The notes beneath the pieces were generated by a model. The model saw nothing but the letters and a program-made list of their open reading frames with translations. It was not told where the DNA came from and made no database searches. From positions 1-17,730 of the forward strand of contig NZ_JBMGQR010000082.1 in the NCBI RefSeq assembly GCF_049059935.1: DNA of 17,730 nt, in the 5' to 3' direction. This DNA comes from JAURVT01 sp049059935 (GTDB taxonomy: Bacteria; Actinomycetota; Actinomycetes; Propionibacteriales; Nocardioidaceae). Shown piece after piece: positions 6,342-12,734 of this stretch. Made by a program: the position numbers and the translations under genes. Each line of letters opens with the position of its first letter. Positions within the stretch are counted from its first letter, which is position 1.

Positions 6342-7529
6342 GTGATCCCGCCCGTCATGGCCCGTCTCGTGGCCGTCGCCGCGGTCATGGCGCTCGTGCT
6401 CACCGGGTGCGTCACCGCCACCGGCACCCCCGACGAGCCGCAGGACCGTCCCACCCGCGGCGTCGCCACGACCTCGTCCCGCTCGGCCCCGGTCGACGCG
6501 GACGCCCGCCGCACCCTGGCGTCGATGAGCCTGTCGCAGCGGGTCGGCCAGCTGCTCATGACGGGCACCGCGGCACGGCGCACCGACCCCCGCGCGCTCC
6601 GTGCCGTCACCCGCCACCACGTCGGCAACGTGATGCTCACCGGCCGCAGCCGGCGCGGCGTGGCCGCCACGGCACGGGTGTCCGCCCGGATGCAGTCCCG
6701 GGCCACCCGTGCGGCCACCGACGGCGTGCCGCTGCTCGTGGCCACCGACCAGGAGGGTGGCGCGGTCCAGGTGCTCACGGGCCGCGGGTTCTCCACGATG
6801 CCGTCGGCGCTGCGGCAGGGACGCCGCTCGTCCACCGCCCTGCGCGCCGACGCCCGGCACTGGGGTCGGCAGCTGCGCAGGGCCGGCGTCACGATGAACC
6901 TCGGACCGGTGCTCGACACGGTGCCCCGCGGCACCGCTCGCACCAACCTGCCCATCGGCGCCAAGAAGCGGCACTACGGCACGTCCACCACGCGCGTCGC
7001 CACCCGTGGCACGGCCTTCGCGCAGGGCATGCGCCAGGTCGGCGTCGTCCCGGTGGCCAAGCACTTCCCGGGCCTCGGCCGGGTCACCGCGAACACCGAC
7101 ACCACGCGCCGGGTCGTCGACCGCCGCACCCGCAGGCACGACCCCTACCTGCGACCTTTCCGCACCGCCGTCGACGCCGGCGTGCCCGTCGTGATGATGT
7201 CGTCGGCGGTCTACACCCGGATCGACCCCGACCACGCGGCGGCGTTCTCGCCCACCGTCATCGGCTCGGTGCTGCGCGGCGACCTCGGCTTCGGCGGCGT
7301 CGTGATGTCCGACGACCTGTCCAACGCCCGCGCCGTCGGCCACCTGGCCGTCGGCGAGCGGGCCACCCGGTTCGTCGGCGCCGGCGGCGACCTCGTGCTG
7401 GCGATCGACCCGGCCGACGCCGGCCCCATGCACCGGGCGCTGCTGCGCAGGGCCCGCTCCGACGCGCGGTTCCGCGCCAAGGTCGACGCCGCGGCGCTGC
7501 GGGTGCTCACGCTCAAGCAGCAGCAGTGA
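6342..7529 (+). CDS. LpqI-like GH3 lipoprotein, probable beta-N-acetylglucosaminidase
   Basis: The predicted protein has 395 residues. A lipoprotein signal leads to LTGC with the lipidated Cys at residue 23, if the GTG at 6342 is the start. An ATG five codons later (6357) would keep the signal and is the alternative. I prefer the GTG because TACCCT lies six bases upstream, as expected for leaderless transcription. GH3 motifs are clear: GVPLLVATDQEGGAVQ, NLGPVLDT, KHFPG at 240-244 and VVMSDDLSN with the predicted nucleophile Asp324. After KHFPG the NagZ HGDTxxDSH loop is replaced by LGRVTANTDT, as in LpqI-type proteins. LpqI of mycobacteria removes GlcNAc from muropeptides during wall recycling, and the same role is inferred here. 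The stop overlaps the next gene by four bases (GTGA), so the two are probably coupled. Confidence 0.9.
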   Translation: MIPPVMARLVAVAAVMALVLTGCVTATGTPDEPQDRPTRGVATTSSRSAPVDADARRTLASMSLSQRVGQLLMTGTAARRTDPRALRAVTRHHVGNVMLTGRSRRGVAATARVSARMQSRATRAATDGVPLLVATDQEGGAVQVLTGRGFSTMPSALRQGRRSSTALRADARHWGRQLRRAGVTMNLGPVLDTVPRGTARTNLPIGAKKRHYGTSTTRVATRGTAFAQGMRQVGVVPVAKHFPGLGRVTANTDTTRRVVDRRTRRHDPYLRPFRTAVDAGVPVVMMSSAVYTRIDPDHAAAFSPTVIGSVLRGDLGFGGVVMSDDLSNARAVGHLAVGERATRFVGAGGDLVLAIDPADAGPMHRALLRRARSDARFRAKVDAAALRVLTLKQQQ

Positions 7530-7888
7530 ACGACGACGCCGTCGAGCGGCTCGAGGCCCGGCTCGACGCCGCGCGCCGGCGGCTCGCCGACCTGCGGCGC
7601 GAGCACGACGCCGTCGTCGCCGCCTCCCGCGACTCCAACGCCGACGACGAGCACGACCCCGAGGGCGCCACCATCGCCTTCGAGCGGGCGCAGGTCGACG
7701 CCCTCACCGCGGCCACGCGGGCCGAGCTCGCGCGGCTCGAGCAGGCCCGCTCCCGCGTCGACGACGGCACCTACGGGCGGTGCGAGACGTGCGGCGAGCC
7801 GATCGGCGACGAGCGGCTCGAGGCCCGCCCGGGCGCCACCCGGTGCGTGCGGTGCGAGGCCTTGTCAGGGCGCCGTCCCCCGCGTTGA
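7526..7888 (+). CDS. DksA/TraR-type C4 zinc-finger protein
   Basis: The predicted protein has 120 residues. The GTG start overlaps the GH3 stop in GTGA, so translation is probably coupled. Residues 4-35 form an Arg/Glu/Leu-rich helix and residues 53-78 a second one, together a coiled-coil hairpin. DSNADDEHDPEG at 36-47 lies at the acidic turn. The zinc finger is Cys86-x2-Cys89-x17-Cys107-x2-Cys110 within the typical segment YGRCETCGEPIGDERLEARPGATRCVRC. In proteobacteria DksA enters the RNA polymerase secondary channel with its acidic coiled-coil tip. Actinobacterial small members are poorly studied, and it is not clear that they act on polymerase. The tail after the finger is short and basic. 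The promoter of the next gene lies in its last codons. Confidence 0.88.
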   Translation: MNDDAVERLEARLDAARRRLADLRREHDAVVAASRDSNADDEHDPEGATIAFERAQVDALTAATRAELARLEQARSRVDDGTYGRCETCGEPIGDERLEARPGATRCVRCEALSGRRPPR

Positions 7889-7896
7889 CTACGGGC
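7862..7896 (+). promoter_or_regulatory. Leaderless promoter of the Ddn-family gene, inside the end of the zinc-finger gene
   Basis: TTGTCA (7862-7867) and TTGACT (7885-7890) are separated by 17 bases, and six bases later comes the ATG at 7897. No Shine-Dalgarno sequence is present. The -10 overlaps the stop codon of the upstream gene (7886-7888). The second -10 base is T rather than the usual A, which weakens the call. Confidence 0.5.
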
Positions 7897-8337
7897 ATGC
7901 CATTGATCGGAGAGTACGAGCCCAGCCCGAGCGAGTGGGTCCGCAACCAGGTCGAGCAGTACGAGTCGTCCGGCGGCACCGAGGGCACGACGATGCGGGA
8001 CAGGCCCGTCATCATCCTCACCACCGTGGGCGCCAGGTCGGGCAAGATCCGCAAGACGCCGCTGATGCGGGTCGAGCACGACGGCGCCTACGCCGTGGTG
8101 GCGTCCAAGGGCGGCGCCGACACGCACCCCGTCTGGTACCACAACGTCGTCGCCGACCCGCACGTCGAGCTGCAGGACGGCCCGGTGCGCCAGGACATGA
8201 CCGCCCGCGAGGTCACCGGCGACGAGCGCGCCACGTGGTGGGAGCGCGCGGTCGAGGCCTGGCCCGACTACGCCGACTACGCCACCAAGACCGACCGGCT
8301 GATCCCGGTGTTCGTCGTCGAGCCGCAGCGGCCCTGA
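7897..8337 (+). CDS. Ddn-family nitroreductase (F420-type deazaflavin-dependent)
   Basis: The predicted protein has 146 residues. Family motifs are clear: IILTTVGARSGKIRKTPLMRVEHDG at about 39-63, AVVASKGGADTHPVWYHNVVADPHVELQ at about 66-93, and a Trp-rich RATWWERAVEAWPDYADYATKTDR toward the end. This matches the Ddn/Rv3547-type split-barrel group, whose members use reduced cofactor F420, for example to reduce quinones or nitroimidazoles. Cofactor identity here is inferred from the family. F420 is common in actinobacteria, but no F420 biosynthesis gene lies in the window. The ATG at 7897 follows the stop of the zinc-finger gene by eight bases, without a ribosome-binding site, so either a leaderless start or coupling is possible. 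Its stop is one base from the convergent SDR stop. Confidence 0.9.
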   Translation: MPLIGEYEPSPSEWVRNQVEQYESSGGTEGTTMRDRPVIILTTVGARSGKIRKTPLMRVEHDGAYAVVASKGGADTHPVWYHNVVADPHVELQDGPVRQDMTAREVTGDERATWWERAVEAWPDYADYATKTDRLIPVFVVEPQRP

Positions 8338-8338
8338 C

Positions 8339-9208
8339 TCACAGCGGCCAGGAGGTCCCCGTCAGCTTCTCCGACAGCGCCCACAGGTCGCGGGCGACGT
8401 CGGGGTCGCTGGCGGCGGGCGAGCGACCGACCAGGGTGGGCGCACCGCTCTGCGTGAGGCCGTCGGGTCCGACGTAGCTCGCGCCGGGCAGGTCCTTCAC
8501 CGCCGCGAACACCGTGGGGCGGGCGCCGTCCTCGTCGCTCACGGCCACCACCTTGTTGGCGATGCCCATGGCGAGGTGCTGCAGCCGGTTGCCGGTCTGC
8601 GACTGCAGGTTCGTCGCGGCGTACCCGGGGTGCGCCGCGAACGCCCGCACCGCCGACCCGGACGCCCGCAGGCGGTTCTCCAGCTCGAGCGTGAACAGCA
8701 GGTTGGCGAGCTTGGACTGGCCATAGGCCTTCCAGGGCGAGTACTCCTTGCGCTCCCAGCTGAGGTCGTCGAGGTCGATCGTCCCGAGACGGTGGGCGCC
8801 GGACGACACCGTGACGACGCGGTCGGTGATCTGGGGCAGCAGCCGGTTGGTGAGCGCGAGGTGGCCCAGGTGGTTGGTGCCGATCTGGGTCTCGAAGCCG
8901 TCGGTGGTGCGGCTCTTGGGCACCGCCATCACGCCGGCGTTGTTGACGAGCACGTCGATCGGGCCGTCGAGGGCGTCGGCGAACATCTGCACCGACTCCA
9001 GGTCGGTCAGGTCGAGGCGACGGGTCTCGACGGTGCCGGGCATCGTCCGGGCGACGCGCTCGCCCTTAGCGAGGTCGCGGACGGCGAGCACCACGCGCGC
9101 GCCGGCGCGGGCCAGCTCACGGGCGGTCACCGTCCCGATGCCCGAGCTGGCGCCCGTGACGACGACGGTGCGGCCGGTCTGGTCGGGGACGACGTCCTTG
9201 AAGGTCAT
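8339..9208 (-). CDS. SDR oxidoreductase (retinol-dehydrogenase-like)
   Basis: The predicted protein has 289 residues. It has TGASSGIG at 18-25 for nucleotide binding, LAVRD with Arg44 suggesting NADP(H), NNAG at 89-92, catalytic Ser135/136 (TVSSGAHR), and Tyr162-x3-Lys166 (YGQSK). HPGYAATNLQ follows near the substrate loop. The overall pattern is that of the retinol dehydrogenase/WWOX-like SDRs that are numerous in actinobacteria. The substrate is not predictable. The ATG at 9208 has GGAG unusually close (9211-9214, two-base spacing). It starts nine bases after the stop of the PGPGW gene, so the two are probably one transcript. The 3' end meets the Ddn-family gene with one base between, and no terminator is evident. 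Confidence 0.9.
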   Translation of the reverse strand: MTFKDVVPDQTGRTVVVTGASSGIGTVTARELARAGARVVLAVRDLAKGERVARTMPGTVETRRLDLTDLESVQMFADALDGPIDVLVNNAGVMAVPKSRTTDGFETQIGTNHLGHLALTNRLLPQITDRVVTVSSGAHRLGTIDLDDLSWERKEYSPWKAYGQSKLANLLFTLELENRLRASGSAVRAFAAHPGYAATNLQSQTGNRLQHLAMGIANKVVAVSDEDGARPTVFAAVKDLPGASYVGPDGLTQSGAPTLVGRSPAASDPDVARDLWALSEKLTGTSWPL

Positions 9209-9217
9209 GCCTCCACG

Positions 9218-9712
9218 CTACGGACGGTCCGGTGAGGCCGCCTCCCGGGCGACGGCGCGCTCGTCGACGAGGTCGTCGACCGCAACGCCCCGGAAGCGCT
9301 TGTAGCTGTAGACGATCAGCACGAACGCCACGATGCCCGACACGATCATCGACACGCCGGCGCCCCAGCCGCCGACGAGCCACCAGGACTCGCGCAGCGG
9401 CCACCAGCCGGGTGCCGGCGGCTGCACGATCCACAGCGCACCGACGGCCATCACGGCCGTCGCGCTGATCGAGCTGGCGACGATCCGGGGCCAGGTCTTG
9501 ACGCCCTCGGCCGCGGCCTCGAACGCCCGCCGCTTGACGGGCTCGAGCTTGCGCTCGGCCCACTCGTTCTCCTGCGCCAGGATCGCCATGCCGGCGAACA
9601 TCATGAGCAGTCCGGGTCCGGGCAGCACCAGCGCGGCCACGCCGACCACCAGCAGCAGCCAGCCGACGGCCTGCAGGCCGATCCGCCGCCCCCATCCGGC
9701 GACGCCCCTCAC
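9218..9712 (-). CDS. PGPGW-motif membrane protein (TIGR02611 type)
   Basis: The predicted protein has 164 residues and starts at a GTG, with GGGGGAG just before it. An ATG much further upstream lies in non-conserved sequence. A basic N-terminus leads into the first membrane segment with the signature LPGPGLLMMFAGMAILAQENEWAERKLEPVKR from about residue 30. A central helix and two further hydrophobic stretches follow (VASSISATAVMAVGALWI, and GWGAGVSMIVSGIVAFVLIVYSYKRF). About four membrane helices are expected. The function of this actinobacterial family is unknown. It is the first gene of a likely two-gene unit with the SDR enzyme. The C-terminus is charged (DDLVDERAVAREAASPDRP) and probably cytoplasmic. 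Confidence 0.82.
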   Translation of the reverse strand: MRGVAGWGRRIGLQAVGWLLLVVGVAALVLPGPGLLMMFAGMAILAQENEWAERKLEPVKRRAFEAAAEGVKTWPRIVASSISATAVMAVGALWIVQPPAPGWWPLRESWWLVGGWGAGVSMIVSGIVAFVLIVYSYKRFRGVAVDDLVDERAVAREAASPDRP

Positions 9713-9782
9713 CGCTCCCCCTCGTGCATGCCACCAGCATGCCAGGCGGCCCCAGTCGCGAAAGCCCCAGAACGCACGAGAC

Positions 9783-9809
9783 GGGACACGCCACCGAGGT
9801 GACGTGCCC
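9783..9809 (-). terminator. Hairpin downstream of the OsmC gene
   Basis: GGG and CACG (9783-9790, with a bulged A) pair with CGTG and CCC (9803-9809). Inside, CAC pairs with GTG around a CGAG loop, after one c/a mismatch. It lies 23 bases past the OsmC stop and before the PGPGW gene, as expected for a terminator. It lacks a T-run. Confidence 0.55.
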
Positions 9810-9832
9810 CGCACCGAGCGGGCCGGACCGTC

Positions 9833-10267
9833 TCAGACGAGCGTGGCCGACAGCGTGATGGTGGCGGCCGCGAGGACCTTGCTGACCGGGCAGGTGCGCT
9901 CGGCCTCAGCGGCGATCTCCTGGAACCTGGCGTCGTCGACACCGGGGATCGACGCCTGCAGGGTGAGCGCGATGTCGGTGATCGCGAGCCCGCCGTCGAC
10001 CTGCTTCAGGGTGACCTTGGACGTCACGGCGAGCTGGTCGGCGGTGAGGTCGGCCTGCTTGAGGTGGCCCGCGAGGTTCATCGCGAAGCAGCCGGAGTGG
10101 GCGGCCGCGATGAGCTCCTCGGGGTTGGTCTGCTCCGAGGCCGCGTCGTTGGCGCGCGACGGGTACGAGATGGTGAACTCGCCCGCCTTGGAGTCGTCGA
10201 GGGTGACGTGTCCGGAGCCGGACTCGATGTCGCCGGTCCAGGTGGTCGAGGCGTGGCGTGCGGGCAT
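9833..10267 (-). CDS. OsmC-family peroxiredoxin
   Basis: The predicted protein has 144 residues, typical of OsmC. The two redox Cys are visible: Cys60 in AAAHSGCFAMNLAGHL and Cys126 in ERTCPVSKVLAAAT. The N-terminal pattern RHASTTWTGDIESGSGHVTLDDSKAG, and TNPEELIAAAHSGC, match the OsmC rather than the Ohr branch. These enzymes reduce organic hydroperoxides with two thiols. The ATG at 10267 has GGAGG on the minus strand at good spacing. TAGGGT at 10307-10312 is a probable -10 box. Between it and the start lies a dyad (10283-10309) that could be an operator or leader hairpin. The large GGDEF-EAL gene ends 76 bases upstream, and I see no strong terminator in that gap, so read-through is possible. 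Confidence 0.92.
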   Translation of the reverse strand: MPARHASTTWTGDIESGSGHVTLDDSKAGEFTISYPSRANDAASEQTNPEELIAAAHSGCFAMNLAGHLKQADLTADQLAVTSKVTLKQVDGGLAITDIALTLQASIPGVDDARFQEIAAEAERTCPVSKVLAAATITLSATLV

Positions 10268-10282
10268 GGGGTTCCTCCAGGA

Positions 10283-10309
10283 GGTCGGGATCGGGGGTCG
10301 GTCCCGACC
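10283..10309. promoter_or_regulatory. Inverted repeat in the OsmC leader
   Basis: GGTCGGGA (10283-10290) and TCCCGACC (10302-10309) form a perfect eight-base inverted repeat with an 11-base spacer. A second, overlapping stem pairs GGGTCG (10295-10300) with CGACCC (10305-10310). It lies just downstream of, and touches, the probable -10 box. A repressor site or an alternative-folding leader is possible. Confidence 0.45.
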
Positions 10310-10312
10310 CTA
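10307..10312 (-). promoter_or_regulatory. Probable -10 element (TAGGGT) of the OsmC gene
   Basis: The minus strand reads TAGGGT, a TAnnnT match about 40 bases before the ATG. The adjacent inverted repeat overlaps it, so a bound repressor could block transcription. The -35 region is not recognisable. Confidence 0.4.
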
Positions 10313-10343
10313 GGACCGCTTCGCCGCGGACGCCCGCCGGAGC

Positions 10344-12677
10344 TCAGCCACCGACGACCGACGCGCGTCCGTCCTCGCGGCGCGACGCCCAGGCGCCGAG
10401 GTCGAGCGCCTCCATCGGCTTGCCCAGCAGGTAGCCCTGCCAGCTGAGCCGCCGGAACGACGCCGGGTCGACCCGTTGCCGGATCACGTCGATCTGCGTG
10501 GCCCGCTCGATCCCCTCGACCACCATCTGCAGGCCCAGCGCCTCGCCCATCGCGATCACGGACGCCAGCAGCTCGGCGTTGCGCTCGTCGCGGTCGATCG
10601 ACCCGGAGAAGAGCCGGTCGAGCTTGAAGCCCTGGACGGGCAGCTTCATCAGGTAGCCCAGGGAGGAGAAGCCGACCCCGAAGTCGTCGACGTGGAACGC
10701 GACGCCGTGGTCGATCATCTCCTCCATCACCGCCGAGGCGATCACCTCGTCGCTCATCGCCTCGGTCTCGGTGATCTCCAGGATCAGCGGGTGCGTGTCG
10801 AGGCGGTGCTGCATGGCGAACACGGCCTCGACGAACGAGTCGGTGCTCAGCTGCAGGGCCGAGATGTTGACCGCGATCGAGACGGCCGGTGCGAGCGAGC
10901 GGTCGAGCACCGGCAGGTCGGCGGCCACCGTGTCGAGCACCAGCTCGCCGAGCGGCTGGATGAGGTTGGCCTCCTCGGCGATCGGGATGAACACGTCGGG
11001 CGGGATGGTCTCGCCCTCGAGCTTCCAGCGGGTGAGGGCCTCGACGCCGACGAGCCGGCCGTCGCCGGCGCTGATCACGGGCTGGTAGACGACGGACAGC
11101 TCGCGCGTGTCGATGGCCCGACGCAGGTGGTCGACCATCTCGAGCGCGCGGACGCGGGCGGTGCCCATCAGCGGGTGGTACTCCACCAGGCGGTCGCGGC
11201 CGCTGCGCTTGGCGTCGTACATGGCGATGTCGGCGTTGCGCACCAGCTGGTCGGCGGTGTGTGTGCCGTTGGAGTACGCGACGCCGACGCTCACGCTGAT
11301 CACGACGTCGGTGCCGTCGAAGTCGATCGGACGGCCCACCGCCGAGCGCAGCGTCTGGGCGATCCGCTCGGCACCGATGTCGCTGGACCCGTCGACCAGG
11401 GCGGCGAACTCGTCGCCGCCGAGGCGGGCCAGCACCATGTCAGGCGGCAGCGTCGTGCGCAGGCGCCGCGCCACCTCGACCAGCACGGCGTCGCCGGCCT
11501 CGTGGCCGAACTGGTCGTTGATCTTCTTGAAGCCGTCGAGGTCGCAGAAGAGCACGGCGCAGCGCCCGGGACGACGTCCGACGCGCACCAGCGCGTGCTC
11601 GACCTCGCGCAGGAAGACCGAGCGGTTGGTGAGGGAGGTGAGCGCGTCGTGCTGGGCGTTGAAGGTCAGCTCGCGGGTCATGCGCACGCGGCTCAGCGCC
11701 TCCTCGCCCTGCTGGACGATGTTGCTGAGCGCCTCGGTGTTGGTGAGCGTGCTGGCCTTGGGGCCGCGGTTCTCGTCGAGCACCAGCCACATGACGCGCT
11801 CGTCGCAGATCAGCGGGCGGCCCACCTCGCGCACGCCCGGCGGCTCGGCCCGCAGCCCGGCGATGCCGTTCTTGCCGAACGTGGCCACGCCCCGGGCGAT
11901 CTCGGCGACCACCTGCTCCTGGGTGCGGGCGGTGTGCACGGCCCGGGCGATGTCGAACAGCACGCTCAGGCGGCGGGCGGTCTCGCGCTCGCGGGTGAGG
12001 GAGCGCACGGCGAGCACGATGATGACGAGCGGGGCCGCGAACAGGGCCAGGTACCCCGGGGAGGTCGAGCGCTCGACGACGTAGGCGAGGACACCGACGG
12101 AGTTGACGCCCATGAAGACCATGAAGAGCGTGATGGACTCGCGCACCCGTCCACGGTCGGGCGAGCTCGCCGAGGCCTCGCTCTCCAGGTCGATCGAGAC
12201 GACCGAGGTGACGACGTCGACCGCGTAGTAGGCCGCGAACGCGACCACCACGGCCGCGACCGTGCGCAGGAGGTCGTCGGGGTCGGGCCCGCGCAGCGCG
12301 TCGACGACGAGCACGGCCACCGCGCCGGCGGTGATGGTGACCGAGGCGTTGAAGATCTTGTAGCGCGAGCGCCACGGCACGAGCTGCGACGCGAGCACGC
12401 CGACGCACCACACCAGCAGCGCGAGGTGCGGCTGCAGCGCCAGCGAGGCGAAGACGAGGACGACCGCCTCCAGGCCGATGACGAGCCAGGAGTCGTAGCG
12501 GTCGAGGTAGAGCGGCGTGGCGCTCATCGCGACGATCAGCACGATCGCCACCAGCCACCACGGCGACAGGCCGGCGACGCCGTCCTCGACGACGCCGACG
12601 CCCACGAAGACCACCGTGACCAGCGCGATGACGACCAGGACGCCCTCCAGCACGCGGCTCCAGGAGCGGCGCGTCAC
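10344..12677 (-). CDS. Membrane-bound GAF-GGDEF-EAL cyclic-di-GMP protein
   Basis: The predicted protein has 777 residues from a GTG at 12677. An upstream extension has no membrane signal and overlaps the divergent methyltransferase gene, so I reject it. About seven hydrophobic segments fill residues 1-225. A GAF-like sensor at about 236-345 follows (ARRLSVLFDIARAVHTARTQEQVV). The GGDEF domain is intact: CDLDGFKKIND, GHEAGDAVL and RLGGDEF, with GGDEF at 420-424. The inhibitory RxxD motif five residues ahead is not seen; the position reads PPDM. The EAL domain also looks intact, with EAL at 546-548, NIS, LEITETEAM, VDDFGVGFSSL, KLDRLF, VVEGIE and QGYLLGKP. Both synthesis and hydrolysis of c-di-GMP are possible; which one dominates cannot be told. 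It diverges from the lipid methyltransferase gene with 57 bases between starts. Confidence 0.9.
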   Translation of the reverse strand: MTRRSWSRVLEGVLVVIALVTVVFVGVGVVEDGVAGLSPWWLVAIVLIVAMSATPLYLDRYDSWLVIGLEAVVLVFASLALQPHLALLVWCVGVLASQLVPWRSRYKIFNASVTITAGAVAVLVVDALRGPDPDDLLRTVAAVVVAFAAYYAVDVVTSVVSIDLESEASASSPDRGRVRESITLFMVFMGVNSVGVLAYVVERSTSPGYLALFAAPLVIIVLAVRSLTRERETARRLSVLFDIARAVHTARTQEQVVAEIARGVATFGKNGIAGLRAEPPGVREVGRPLICDERVMWLVLDENRGPKASTLTNTEALSNIVQQGEEALSRVRMTRELTFNAQHDALTSLTNRSVFLREVEHALVRVGRRPGRCAVLFCDLDGFKKINDQFGHEAGDAVLVEVARRLRTTLPPDMVLARLGGDEFAALVDGSSDIGAERIAQTLRSAVGRPIDFDGTDVVISVSVGVAYSNGTHTADQLVRNADIAMYDAKRSGRDRLVEYHPLMGTARVRALEMVDHLRRAIDTRELSVVYQPVISAGDGRLVGVEALTRWKLEGETIPPDVFIPIAEEANLIQPLGELVLDTVAADLPVLDRSLAPAVSIAVNISALQLSTDSFVEAVFAMQHRLDTHPLILEITETEAMSDEVIASAVMEEMIDHGVAFHVDDFGVGFSSLGYLMKLPVQGFKLDRLFSGSIDRDERNAELLASVIAMGEALGLQMVVEGIERATQIDVIRQRVDPASFRRLSWQGYLLGKPMEALDLGAWASRREDGRASVVGG

Positions 12678-12734
12678 GTGGCACCACCCGGGGTCGCCGC
12701 GCGGCCGCGGGCGCGACCGGGTTGACTGTGCGCC

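Noticed and set aside
4038..7433. A very long open frame on the minus strand (1131 codons) spanning the carboxypeptidase and GH3 genes.
   Set aside because: It is antisense to two well-supported genes, is rich in Arg, Gly, Val and Ala with no motifs, and crosses the terminator between them. Long antisense frames are a normal by-product of GC-rich third codon positions.
9709..9942. Minus-strand frame ending MHEGER with its stop overlapping the PGPGW GTG start.
   Set aside because: It overlaps the OsmC gene in another frame and lacks conserved features. The overlap in GTGA is interesting but is probably chance.
9833..12677. Considered whether OsmC and the GGDEF-EAL gene form a dedicated operon.
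   Set aside because: The 76-base gap holds a probable -10 box and an operator-like repeat for OsmC, so independent control is more likely, although read-through cannot be excluded.
10476..12725. A 749-codon open frame on the plus strand opposite the GGDEF-EAL gene.
   Set aside because: Its composition is low-complexity (Asp, Val, His, Gln, Arg) and it mirrors an intact, motif-rich protein on the other strand.
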